Positions 1 to 10,666 of a stretch of 64,000 nt of DNA are shown piece after piece; within the stretch, counting starts at the first letter, position 1, and each line of letters begins with the position of its first letter. This DNA is from Ceratopteris richardii (taxonomy: Eukaryota > Streptophyta > Polypodiopsida > Polypodiales > Pteridaceae). The DNA is taken from the NCBI GenBank assembly GCA_020310875.1, contig CM035407.1:94410733-94474732 (forward strand). The letters are read 5' to 3'. The notes under the pieces are model-generated. The model was not told the DNA's origin, did no database searches, and worked only from the letters and a program-made list of their open reading frames with translations. Made by a program: the position numbers and the translations under genes.

Positions 1-1090
1 TGAGAAGTAATCTATTTTCCACTTCATAAGTCTTGAAATTTTCTGGTACATCAAACTGTTGATCTTTGTTCACTTCCCTTGTCTTCTTCTCATTCTCCTG
101 GTTTTCCTCTATTTCCTTGTGTTTATTTTTCTTGTACTTACCTGAGATTTTATCCTTAATAGCATCTTCAGCTTTTACTTCCTCCAAAAATTGTGTCTTT
201 CCTTTTTCTAATATCATTTCTTCTTCTAAGTCCTCTTCTGTTCTGGATACCTTTATCATTTGTATTCCAATGTGAAAAATATCATATCCTTCTTCATTCT
301 GAAACTCCACTCCTACATATTCATCATTGGCTAGATCCATGGTAGCCAAAATTTGATTCCACCCATAGGGCTCAAATTCCTCATCCTTGAATTGTTGAGG
401 TACATAATTCTCATCTTGTAACCTCCTTTCTTCCACACAATCCTCTCTTCTTAATTTCCTTTTCCTATTGGTCAGATTTCTTATCATATTGCACTTCCAT
501 ACTGATGATTCAGCCTCATCCTGGTCCTCCATCTCTAATTCCTCACTCAACTCTTGATTCCGATGAATTTTATACCATTCTTGAGGAGATATGTCACAGT
601 AGTGCCCATTTCTTAGATTCACTTTGGTTATTCTTCCTTTGCTCTGCAGGTATAAGCAATCATTACCCCAATCTTGCACAATTTGCATTTGTCTCATGAA
701 TGGTCTTCCTAGGATAATTTCATATGAAGTAGATTGTGGGAATTCAATTATAGCAAAGGTATGTTCTATCTCTATCCCACATATGTCTACAATCACTTTT
801 TCCCATATTCCTAAGGGTTTTTCTATATGTCCATCAGCAAGTTGCAATCTCATTTTTGTGGGTAATAATTCATTTTTTCCCCATTTCTCCCAAGTTTGTT
901 TAGTCATGATGGCCACTCCTGATCCACTATCCAAAATAGCTTTGGCCTGGTTTTTACCAAATTGTATTTTTAAAGTTGAGTTTCCCTCTTCTCCCTCACA
1001 ATATCCCCCTATCTTATCAATGGGAATATACCACAACTCCTCCATTTCCTGTAGTTGTGGGTGAAGATTTTTGGTGTTGTCTCCCATTTC
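1..1090 (-). CDS. pol: E1 pol start: aspartic protease and acidic linker, runs off left edge
   Basis: Reading the minus strand from about 1090 down to base 1, I find one frame with no stop, so it continues past the window edge. It encodes a retropepsin-like protease. The active site is AILDSGSGVA at about 915-950 and the C-terminal strand is EIILGRPFMRQ at about 690-720. An acidic, lysine-rich linker follows and ends in VPENFKTYEVEN, the segment that precedes reverse transcriptase in E2 and B. The protease would cut the Gag-Pol polyprotein in the virus-like particle. The upstream gag frame ends in a stop at 1009, so gag and pol are now in different frames, with the shift somewhere in about 1030-1100. 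Comparison with E2, where the equivalent region is one frame, suggests a 1-nt indel rather than programmed frameshifting. Confidence 0.8.
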
Positions 1091-3570
1091 TTCATTTGGT
1101 TCTGTAAATGAGGATTTTGTTTCATTAAATCTTCCCATGTGGTATGATAAAGAATTGTGCATCTTTTATCTATATTCACCTGGAGTGTTACTTGTGGGTT
1201 TTCTTCCTTGATACTCTTTCCTCTTGTTTTTGTTGTCTTAGATTCCTCAACTGTGTTTTGAGAATTGTCTTCTTCCCCCATTTTGAGTTGTACTTCCCGA
1301 ATGATTTGTTTACACTTCTGCATTCTTTCGTGTTCTAAGTCTGGCATCGGATAAGCCATTATATGATCAGCAGGGCTTGGTCCCTCTTGAATTCTTCCTT
1401 TGTATGCTTTTATCAGAGTATCTAGACTTTGTGAATTCCCTACTTCTAACTGGGTTTGTGTCTTTTGAGGAGAAGTACTGTTTGATTGTTCCCTATTTTC
1501 TTCTTCACTATTTTTACCCATTTTCTGTTTCCTTTCCCATTTCCCTTTCTGTCTATTTTTCTTTACCTTTGAAATTGATCCTTCATTTTGTTCCTTAGTT
1601 GTTCTTTGTTGTTTTGTTTGTGACCTTGTTATAGCATTTACATCCACTAAGTCAATGTCACTCAATTCTTCCTGTTCCATGATACTGACTGCTTTTAGTG
1701 GTATGTTATTAGGTGTGTTTTGTTGTTTTTGAAGATTTTTTGGACAATCCTTTATCAAATGCTCCCTGCCACAATCCTTGCAATATGCTCCTTCTAATCT
1801 TAATGTAGGAGGTTGTGGACAGTCTCTAATGAAATGATCTCCCCCACACCTATAACAAGTTATCTTTGGTCCTCCTTTGAATTGAGGTTTTTGATTGGAC
1901 ATATAATTATTGGTTATATACATGAAAGTGGCAGTGTCCATCTCAATTCTTCCATTTCCCAAGTCTAAAGCTTGTAATTCTGGCTCTCTTGATTCATAAC
2001 CTTCCCATTCTTCTTGATATCCCTCATTCCATTGATAATCTTCCTTGTATGATGACTTTGTTCTTGAGTTTCCCTCCTCTATTGGTGTGTATTTGATTGG
2101 TACCACATTTGTTGGTATAGGAGGTTGTTGCCCCAGCACAGGTCTTGGTTGTTCACTATACACTGATTCTCTTTGGCTCCCATAGTCTCTCTCCTTTATG
2201 GGTTGTTTATTATAGAAGCATTCCTCCCTGGTATGGTTGGTCCATTTCCTCTCTAGTGTACAATATTTGAGTGTCTTTCTGTCTTGCAAATGTCGAGGCT
2301 TTTGATATGGGCAATGTTGTATCAGATGACTTTCTCCACAATTGTAGCATTTTTTATTTGTGTTTATCCTGGAATTTATCAAATTAGTTTTAGTGCTTAC
2401 CTCTAGGGCTTTAGCAATGGCCTGAGCCAACTCTTCTGCTGGAGGAATTTTGTCTTCATTTGATCTGGGTTGATCAAATGCTAACAAATCTTGGCCTCTG
2501 TTATCTTCCAAATCTATTGCTTCTTTCACACAAGCTCCTAGATCAGGGCATCTCCTGTACTACACTAGGGTTCTTAATTGAGCACTTCTCAACCCCTCTA
2601 TGAATAGGGATACTTGTCTAGCCATGGAAGGTACTTCCTCTTTAGGGCATCTGTCAATATATTGTTTAAATCTCCTGGCTGCCTCCCTGACATTCTCATC
2701 TTTTTGTTGTTTAAAACTGTGTATCAAAGTGGCTGTGCTATGTTTTATCCCGGTCTTTGAGAATTCTCCAATAAAGGCTTCTAGGAAGGATTCAATATCT
2801 AGGTACATTTCTTTTCTCAAAGGGATGAACCATGATAATGCTGGTCCAGTTAGGGTTAGACCAAATGCCTCAAATTGCACTTTGTAATCTTCCACCTCCT
2901 CAGCTCTAATTAATTGCCTAAACTCTGCAGCATGAGCATGGGGATCTGAATACCCTTCATATTGATTTTTCATACATTTGGCTACTTGATATGGTCTAAG
3001 CATTCTACCCTGAGGTTGCCAATGGTGTCTTCTTCTGAGTGGAAATTCATTATATCCTTCTGGTTCCTTGTCAAAGGGATTTGGTGAAGCATGTGTCCTC
3101 CTCCCATGTTGTTGTTCAGTACTAGTGTAGTTTTCATTGGGTCTAGGTAAATCTGGTTGTCCCATGTTATGTTCCCAAGGTCCTTTGTCAGCACATTGCC
3201 CTAAGTCATTTGAATTTTCTGGGTCTGGGGAGAAGATGTACACACACCCTTGCCTATCCTCATACCTACCATCTTTGAACTGGGCTACTGGTGTTATGTT
3301 TAGGGGAACTTCTAAGTTTCTCAATCTAATGAGAAACTTATGCATTCCATCTTGATATACATAGGTGCCAAACCTATTTGTATACATGTATTTGAGGATA
3401 TTTCTATAATCCCTAGTTTCAATGGGCTCATTTGTTTCAGTAAAATTTTCCATGTTGTTTTCTTGCCCTAAATTTCTTTCTTGCCCTTCCCCTACTACTG
3501 ACTCTATCTCCTTCCTTGCTAGGTCTTGCTTAGTTAGTGAATTTAGTTTGTTCCCAGACCTAAGGATCAT
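1009..3570 (-). pseudogene. gag: E1 gag, broken by one in-frame TAG
   Basis: The ATG at 3570-3568 starts MILRSGNK, like the MNLRSGK start of E2. Residues about 190-336 form the retrotransposon Gag helical domain (AHAAEFRQLIRAEE, GPALSWFIPL, SFKQQKDENVREAARRF). A TAG at 2560-2562 interrupts the frame. It reopens at once and runs to a TAG at 1009, giving about 850 codons in all. The second part holds three zinc knuckles of spacing CX2CX3HX4C (CYNCGESHLIQHC, CYRCGGDHFIRDC, CKDCGREHLIKDC) and charged, Gln-rich linkers. Gag would form the particle and bind RNA. The intact frame on both sides of the TAG indicates a point nonsense mutation. The residues at about 1030-1200 are homologous to the pol N-terminus of E2. 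Confidence 0.85.
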
Positions 3571-3579
3571 TCAGCTAAT

Positions 3580-4560
3580 TTTCACGATTTTGAACTCAAA
3601 ATCGTGTTTTTCACGACTTTGTGTTCACACTAGTGATTTTTCATTAATTTCTGTTGAAAATCGTGTTTTCCACTATTTCCTACCTAAGCTATTGTCTTTT
3701 CATGATTTTGTGATTAAAATCGTGTTTTTCACGATTTTGAACTTAAAATCGTGTTTTTCACGATTTTCTAACTAGGATAGTATTTTTCCACGATTTTGTG
3801 ACTAAAATTGTATTTTTCACGATTTTGTGCTCAAAATCGTGTTTTTCACGATTCTGTGCTCAAAATCGTGTTTTTCACGATTTTGAACTTAAAATCGTGT
3901 TTTTTCATGATTTTCTAACTAGGATAGTATTTTTCCACGATTTTGTGACTAAAATCATATTTTTCACAATTTTGTGCTCAAAATCGTGTTTTTCACGATT
4001 CTGTGCTCAAAATCGTGTTTTTCACGATTTTGGAATTAAAATCGTGTTTTTTCACGATTTTGTAACTAGGATAGTATTTTTCACAATTTTGTACTTAAAA
4101 TCGTGTTTTTCACACTTTTGTGCTCAAAATCGTGTTTTTCACGATTCTGTGCTCAAAATCGTGTTTTTTACGACTTTGTGCTCAAAATCGTGTTTTTCAC
4201 GATTCTGTGCTCAAAATCATGTTTTTCACGATTCTGTGCTCAAAATCGTGTTTTTCACGATTTTGAACTTAAAATCGTGTTTTTCACGATTTTGTGTTCA
4301 AAATCGTGTTTTTCACGACTCTGTGCTCAAAATCGTGTTTTTCACGACTTTGTGCTCAAAATCGTGTTTTTCACGATTTTGAACTTAAAATCGTGTTTTT
4401 CACGATTTTGTGCTCAAAATCGTGTTTTTTACGACTTTGTGCTCAAAATCGTGTTTTTCACGACTTTGTGCTCAAAATCGTGTTTTTCACGATTCTGTGC
4501 TCAAAATCGTGTTTTTCACGATCTTGTTCCCAGACAATCGTGATTGCTCACAATCGTAAA
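3580..4560. repeat. E1 leader tandem array of hairpin units, period about 29 bp
   Basis: About 30 units, 24 of them with an exact AAAATCGTG, repeat at roughly 29-bp spacing. A typical unit reads CACGATTTTG, then a 4-nt loop (TGCT on the plus strand), then CAAAATCGTG: a perfect 10-bp stem. Variant units have GAACTT in the loop and a 9-bp stem. T-runs of 4-6 separate the units. The array lies between the E1 gag start and the E2 insertion, so it is part of the E1 untranslated leader. Because 29 is not a multiple of 3, all three plus frames stay open over the array and give near-identical peptides. I regard these as artefacts. Confidence 0.9.
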
Positions 4561-5423
4561 TAACACGATTTTCTGATGAAAATCGTGTTCTGGGAATCGC
4601 GATGTTGTTCTTTGTGCTCAAAATCGCGATTTTGTGTTGACTTCAGAATCGCGATTTTGAACAATTTTTTGAATTTTTTGAAGTGTTGATTTTCAGATTT
4701 CCCTTTCTTCTAATAGAATCGCTTTATTGATTTTTTAACATGCAATGAAGAAGATTTATTAAAAAAATACTTTTTTCCTACTAAAAACCCAAAAATTCAG
4801 AAGATCGCGATTTCGTGATTTTGGTTATTTCCTATTTTTTGGTGTTATAGGATCACTCAAATGCAAGAATATGCACTCAAAATGATGTTAAGAATCTTTA
4901 CCTTGCTTGCTTGGTTGAAAGTTTCTCCAAAGTCTGAATTTTGCAGAAGATCGCGATTTTGCCTGCTCTCTCTCTCTCTCACACTCACTCAAATGAATTT
5001 TTCTTTGAATTCCAGGTTTTTATAGTGTCCAGAAAATCGCGATTTTGTGTGATTTCCACAGTTCTTCACTCTTCCACTTGTCCAATTTTTACTTACCCAA
5101 TCTTGATGACATCCTTTGCAATTATCTTTCTCAAGGAACCCAAATATGCTAAAAATTCCAAAAATTTTTCCTTACAAAAAATCGCGATTTTGTGCAGAAA
5201 ATCGTGTTTTTTCTGTAGATCTTATCTAGTGCAAATTTGAGTATTCTTTTCTCTTGTTCTCTTTCAATCCCCTCTACCCATTGCAATTCACCAAACTCCT
5301 ATACTTTTGCATCAAAATCACAACCTTACTCAGAAAATCGTGATTTTGTGCAGAAAATCGTGTTTTTTTTCTAAACTTCTGATTTTCTGTAAATTTGAGT
5401 ATTCTTTTCTCTTGTTCCCCTTC
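4561..5423 (-). other. E1 leader, part distal to the PBS
   Basis: No gene is visible. The stretch is AT-rich and carries scattered single palindromes of the form AAAATCGCGATTTTG (near 4618, 4645, 4802, 4950, 5035, 5180 and 5335). These are related to the adjacent array and to the TCGCGA arrays of E2. A short (TC)n run lies near 4966. The leader continues at 22556 on the far side of E2. Confidence 0.7.
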
Positions 5424-5428
5424 AGTAC
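5424..5428. repeat. Target-site duplication of E2 (left copy, AGTAC)
   Basis: AGTAC directly precedes the TGTTGC end of the left LTR and recurs at 22551-22555 directly after the CCAACA end of the right LTR. This 5-bp duplication fixes the two ends of E2. Confidence 0.9.
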
Positions 5429-6030
5429 TGTTGCTCTAGCACAATGGTAAGTACCACGTTAAGAAGCTTCACCTCCTTAATGTCAATCCACGGAAGAGAT
5501 AGGAGTGATATGAAGATCGTGAATGTGAGATGAAGTGAGAGTGAAGGTGAGAAGCATAGAGATGCACACACACATACACACACACTACGAAGAGACAAGC
5601 AAGACACAATGGAAGGTGAGAATCAACTCTATTACCCAAGAACACTATTACAAGCTCAAAAGAACTCTAACCTCAAACAAGCTAACCTCAAAAATGAGCT
5701 CTCTAGCTCTTTTTATAGTTTCTAGACTAGTTTTGACCGGTTTCACATCTAGTGACCGACATAGTTAAAAATTAGGTCCTAGATGCTATTTGGAAGGGTA
5801 AACGGTGTCTAAAAATAACGAAAATTGATACGCACATTCTACCTAAGCTCCCCAAGCTTGAGGACTCCTCGGCTTGCACAAAATGGAGCTAGAAATTAAG
5901 AAAAGGGTTTTTCTATGTTACATATGTTACATTAGTGATAAAAATCACTGTTGGAGGTTTTTGGAAAGTATTTGAAAACATAATTCTTTGAAAAAAGATT
6001 TGACTGGCTCCCTGCTCCGTCGTTACATGC
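5429..6030 (-). repeat. E2 3' LTR, lacking its first ~37 bp
   Basis: About 99% like the 5' LTR at 21915-22550 up to 6030 (GTTACATGC on the plus strand). There it switches directly into the 3' reading frame. The missing part is the terminal TGTTGG... end of the LTR. The polypurine tract and the end of the 3' frame are also absent, so a deletion joined coding sequence to the LTR. The TATA-like element CTTTTTATAG (plus) is at 5709-5718, and a (CA)n tract lies near 5570. Confidence 0.85.
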
Positions 6031-6948
6031 AATATAGTTCTGTAGGAGATCTTGAGCGAGGGTGTGCTCGGAGATACGAATGCCTCGGGCCAGATCTGCC
6101 TCGAGTTTCTCCCAGTCGATTGGTTGCGGTTCTTCCGGTGGCGGGAGCTGATAGTGTGTGGAATAGACCATTCGTTCACAGGCAAATAAGTGTAATGAAT
6201 GTGTAGGCCTGCTTATGAATACCTCTGAATGGTATTCCCAGAAGCCGGTTGTAAACATCTCTTCGAATGTCTGCTTGTAGCACGCCGGTAGGTACTTTAT
6301 TCTGCAATGCCAGGCATAACACACCCGTAGCGATGGCGTTGTACTCATATCATATACCAGATCGAAATTGCCATGCTCAAAGCCCGGGGTGTTGACATGA
6401 GGTGCCTTGACGCGTCGGAAGACTTTAAAAATCATTTGTATCATGTCAAAGATTTTGACAGTCATGTGTGCTGCTATATCGTCCATATGCTTTAATCTAG
6501 GGAGCCAGTGGCGAATTGTAGCCATCATGTAGCCAACAGTTGGTAACTCGATGGGTGGCTTAAAATAGGGGTAATTCAACCAATCCTGGCATTGCTTATT
6601 GTTTTGTCCCTTAATAGCAAAGGCAGTCCAGGAGCGGCGTCGTGGTACTGGTCCCCAACATGGGTTGTACTTTAAGTGCAAAGGTGCCTTTACCCATGTA
6701 CTCATCATTTCTGGATACTTCTGTAGTAAATCTTTTCGCCACTCTGGTTGATAGATCTCTCCTTGCTGCGCATCTAGTGGCAAATTGTCTTCCTCGAACT
6801 GAGTCGCATGCGATGGTTTCTTACCTGTTTCTTTCTCAATGGCTAACTGGTATTCGGCCATTAACATAAAATACGGTTTATACTGTAGCTTGTGCCCAGA
6901 TATGTATCGTCGCGGGGCCAAATGAGCAAAGAATGGAGATTGTAAAAT
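6031..6948 (-). pseudogene. E2 3' reading frame, unknown C-terminal domain
   Basis: This continues the frame of the coiled-coil segment after a TGA at 6949-6951. About 300 codons remain. The product is rich in Trp, Tyr, Pro and charged residues (PRRYISGHKLQYKPYFMLMA near the start, CYAWHCRIKYLPACYK later). I see no signal peptide, membrane segment or familiar catalytic motif, and I do not recognise the domain. The last residues before 6031 are QDLLQNYI. After that the frame reads into the truncated LTR, so the natural C-terminus has been deleted. Its place in one frame with the upstream segments suggests it was the C-terminal domain of a single large protein. Function is unknown. Confidence 0.6.
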
Positions 6949-7833
6949 TCATTCTTCTATCATCGCCATGGCATGTAATTGTGCCTCTACTCTAGCTGAG
7001 TGCGTTGTTCCAAGTTCCTCAATAGTCTTCATCCACGCGGGGGTCGGGAGTTCGTAAGTCATCTGGCCTTCGGTCGTGACGCGTCCGCCTGGGATGGGTT
7101 GTGGCTCGTACGCCTCTTCAAACGTTTCCTCCACCAGGATGGTGACAGTTTCTTCCTCAGCTGGTAGCTCAGGTGGGGAATCTGGCCTTGGTGGTGCTTC
7201 ATATACTACAATCCTTGATTCAAGGTTTGATACCTGGGCCCGTAATGCGTTGAGTTCCTCTAAGATGTCAGGAGAGGGGTCCACAGGTGCTGGTATGTCT
7301 TGGTGTGTCGGTTCTCGTAACTGGAGTAATTTGTGATCTTCTTTGAGTTTCTGTAACTCCTCGTTCATGCGGTCGTATTCATCTAGCAATCTTACATGAT
7401 CTTCTAGCAGCATCCTCATGGAGTCTGAGGGAATGGCTTTGAACCGACTAGGACTGAGTGGTTGGTCTGGATGGTCTAGGGCCGCTTCTAAGTTTTCTCG
7501 ATTCTGGTCTTGTAGGCGCTGGTTTTCCTCCTTTGCTACTGCTAGATGTCTTCTGAGTAAGCCCATGTTTCTTGTTAGCGTTGCATTTCGGACTGTCTGG
7601 GCTCTTAATAAGTTATCCAGGTCAGCAGTGGCTTCCTTGGTTTTTTCTTCGCTTTCTAGTTCTAATTTATGATAGGCCTCTCGTAATTCCTGGTATCGGC
7701 TGTTCAGTGAGGCATTCTCAATAGACAATAAATTAAGCTGCGACTGTAAGTCATTGGTTGTCCTCTGCAGCTGCTGGCAATTATCGCCAAGAGATGTGAA
7801 CTCATCTCTGACTTGCGTCATACACATGAACAT
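6949..7833 (-). pseudogene. E2 3' reading frame, coiled-coil segment
   Basis: Follows the upstream segment in the same frame, separated only by a TAG at 7834-7836 that is directly followed by ATG. Roughly residues 1-150 show heptad-like Leu/Ile spacing with many Gln, Glu and Lys (LQRTTNDLQSQLNLLSIENA, ELREAYHKLELESEEKTKEA), the pattern of a long coiled coil. A second short helix (EELNALRAQVSNLESRIVVY) comes after a Pro-rich break, and the end is acidic and Pro-rich. Element G has a comparable coiled coil in its own 3' frame. A role in self-association is an inference from the coiled coil. The segment ends at a TGA (6949-6951), after which the same frame reopens. Confidence 0.65.
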
Positions 7834-10436
7834 CTATCGAAATGCATTATCTACAGTGGGTGATAGTATTAATGGGGTGCTAAATGAAGATGCAGTGGAT
7901 GTAGATGCAACGGGAACGGGGAATGGGGGTGGGAAGGTGGATGCTGTAGTGATTGTTGAAAATTGTGATGTGCCTAAAAATGTTTGTGTCGTGAGTGAAG
8001 TGAGTGATGGTGCAGTGGGTGGTGAGATGTCCATGTCATTGGACGTGTCTAGTGCGGTGACTGTGAATATGGGTGTGACCGTGGGTGCTTGTGCTGGTGT
8101 AAATACGGGATTTACAAAGGTTGAGGAGTAATTTACAGGGGGGCTGGCTGGAGCAGCTTGGTGGAAAGGGGAAATAGGGGTTACAGTGGGTCGGGGAGGT
8201 GAGACGGGGGAGAAGGTTAATGGCGGTAGGAATGGGAAAAGGGGTCGTGGAGGTGTGGGGAAGGACGGGAAAGATGGATGGAGGAATGGGTTGAATGGAA
8301 AGGTGGATGTGTGAGGGGGTAGACTGGGTCTAATGGGTGCAGGAATTGTGGGGTGAGTGGTTGTAAAGACGATTTCTGCTACGCCACCGGCGAATGAAGA
8401 TGTTGGCCTGGGAGAAGGAGGGTGAATAGGGGAGGCTGGAGGGATGGGCGATGATGGAGGAGCGATTGGGGTGGTCGGTACTTCAGTGACTACTGAGGTA
8501 TGTACAGTTGTAGCGCGGGGTGGGGAATCTACAAGGATGGTTCCTGCTGCCAACGAACTTTCGGGGACGAGGCGTGCCTCCCTGGCTTGTTCTGAAGACT
8601 GTGCTCCTATTGGTACACGAATGTATTCGCCGGGCTTTGAAAGTAGTCGTACTCTGCGGGGGTCAAACTGTGGTAGTGGCTTTCTTTGCAAGTACCTAAG
8701 TGCTTCGTTGGAGCCTACTGATTTGACTAACTCTTTGAATCCTTTGATGTATGCGTCTTCGAATCCGCCTGTGACAAGTTCTTGTTCTATTATCGCTTGA
8801 CTCTCTTCCTCAGTCAGCTTTTTGCGTGCCCAAACCTTTTCCATAGTTCTATACAGCTTCTTAATAGCCAGTGTGTAAGCGGCTGCTTCGTAAGTTTCAT
8901 CTTCATGGGTACTTGTATCACCATGTGTGTCTGTTTGTTGGCCTTGGCCGTCTGTCTGTTCGTGCTCTTGGGATTCTTGAGTTCCCTGGCTGGCTTCGTC
9001 ATCGCCTTCGTCATCATCGGTTGCTGTTCTTTCATCATCAGAGCTAGACACAATCTGTCCTTGTGGCTGATCGCTGGGTGTGGTAGGGTAGCTAGGCCTT
9101 TCAAATTCTTGAGAAAACAATTGTCCTTCTGAAAACTGGAACTCATTGGAGAATGCATCGGGCATCTCAAAATCAAACGTTGTGTTCAGTGGCTCTGCTT
9201 GTTCTGCTTCTAAATGGGGTATTGGAAAAGAGAAAGCTTCCGCACCAATAGTGGTGGGAAGTTCAGCTGCTGTGGTGATAGGTTCTATGGTTGTGGCTGC
9301 TTGGGGTGCAACAGTACTGGTGGTGCCCTCCGGCGTAACTGGTCTTGATAACCGTATACGAATTGGTGGTACCGTGGGAGTGGCTGCTGTTGGTGACTGC
9401 TCTGGAGATGGTTGTGGCGAGGGTGATTCTGGGACTTGTAGGCACGGGATAGTGCCTCTCATGCGTTTTCCGGCTCTGCCTTTGCTAGACTTTCTAGCCT
9501 TCTTAGTGGTCCCTTTGAATGCTTTCAGCTCCTCACTCGTCATGGCGCGCTCTATGGGTAAATCATATGCCAAACACATATATATAATCCTTGTAAATGC
9601 ACAACATCCATTGATGACCTTCTTTCGCTCCCACCTATGTTGTGCCAAATAGAGCTGATCAATTATCCAGCTAGCTAGATCAACCGTTTGAGGTCTAGTA
9701 CATGCTAAGTATAAGCCAAACCAGATTCTTTTGTGGGGCATGGTAAAACGATCCCGAGCTGGGAAAGCAAAGTGCTGCATGCATATCCGTAATGGCTTAG
9801 AGAGCTCAGGTGTTATAGCAGAAATATCCTCCCACTTAGTAACATCACCACGTTTCATCTGCTCTCGGACTAGCCGTTCTCGCTCCGTCGGAGTATGCAT
9901 TCCATGTATTTTGAGAGCTGCGCGAATTAAATCTTTAGACAAATAAAACCTTCTGAATGGAGGGTCATTTACCAAGGATGGTAACATGAATGTTCCGGGT
10001 AGATCCTTGTTCTCTGAAGCTGTCAAGGTGGCTACTAGGTAAAAGCATCTGTAAAAATCGGGTTTAGGCAGAGGGTCACTAAAATATTCTGTAAATCCCG
10101 CTCGTGCCCAAACGTGCGTTAAATCTTGTGAATTCTGCAGTCCTTCAAATTCTCTTGAAAAGAACTGGTACTTGGTCCATGTGCGAAGATCAAATGCCAA
10201 ATTGGCCTCAAATATGAAATCAGCGTCTGCTAATGGTCCTGCTAGGCCTTGAAACCAGTGAGATTTACGATGAATCTTCTCGGTATATCCTCTAGGAGGA
10301 TCATCATTGGCATGGGTCCTGGAAAACCTTGAAACTCTGGTGGTTGCATCGTAGGATAAGATTCCACAAGTAATTCTCCAATATTGGCCATTGGTGTGCT
10401 TGGGCCAGCTTCTGATGGTCCTTCTTCGGTTTGCAT
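7834..10436 (-). pseudogene. E2 3' reading frame, N-terminal globular domain and Pro/Ser/Thr-rich linker
   Basis: The frame appears to start near 10436 (MQTEEGPSEAGPSTP) and shifts by one base near 10310. From there it stays open to a TAG at 7834. The first ~230 residues look globular and Trp/Phe-rich (AFDLRTWTKYQFF, WARAGFTEYFSDPLPKPDFY, RIWFGLYLACTRPQTVDLAS, RIIYMCLAYDLP). A basic stretch follows (KKARKSSKGRAGKRMRG), then about 500 residues dominated by Pro, Ser, Thr and acidic residues. From memory the N-terminal part resembles the domain called putative plant transposon protein that accompanies many plant gypsy elements. That match is tentative. It occupies the env position, 3' of pol, but I see no membrane segment, so an envelope role is unlikely. 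The neighbouring segments are probably the same protein. Confidence 0.6.
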
Positions 10437-10666
10437 GATGACTGACGAGCTAATGGAAAAGATCTGCTACAAAAGATTAGCACATTAGTATGGAAATTAA
10501 TTATGATCCCATTAAGGTGAGACCGCAATCCCTTTCCATAACTGATGTGTAACCCGTGTAGCCAAGTGTCATGAAGTGATTGATGCAATGATTATTTGCA
10601 AAACTAATGCAGGTCTCTAGACGCCTACATTGTCAGATTATGCATACATTTCTTGATGAGCTTTTA
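10437..10666 (-). other. E2 spacer between pol tail and 3' reading frame
   Basis: A 230-bp gap with no supported gene. It may hold a splice acceptor or leader for the 3' frame, but I cannot point to one with confidence. Confidence 0.4.

Noticed and set aside
3798-4563. Three overlapping plus-strand open frames with repeats such as KIVFFTILCSKSCFSRF
   Set aside because: They arise from the 29-bp hairpin array in the E1 leader. The period keeps all three frames open and yields the same peptide in each.
5535-5768. Short plus-strand frame in the E2 LTR, repeated in the other LTR copies
   Set aside because: It differs in length between LTR copies because of CA-repeat and 1-nt indels, and the LTR is non-coding on other evidence.
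7754-10000. Plus-strand open frames opposite the E2 3' reading frame (for example 9146-9652)
   Set aside because: Shadows of a long minus-strand frame with biased Pro/Ser/Thr composition. They have no motifs of their own.
5932-10436. Envelope gene, as in some Athila-like elements
   Set aside because: Correct position, but no signal peptide or membrane segment is visible. Coiled coil and Pro-rich regions alone do not support it.
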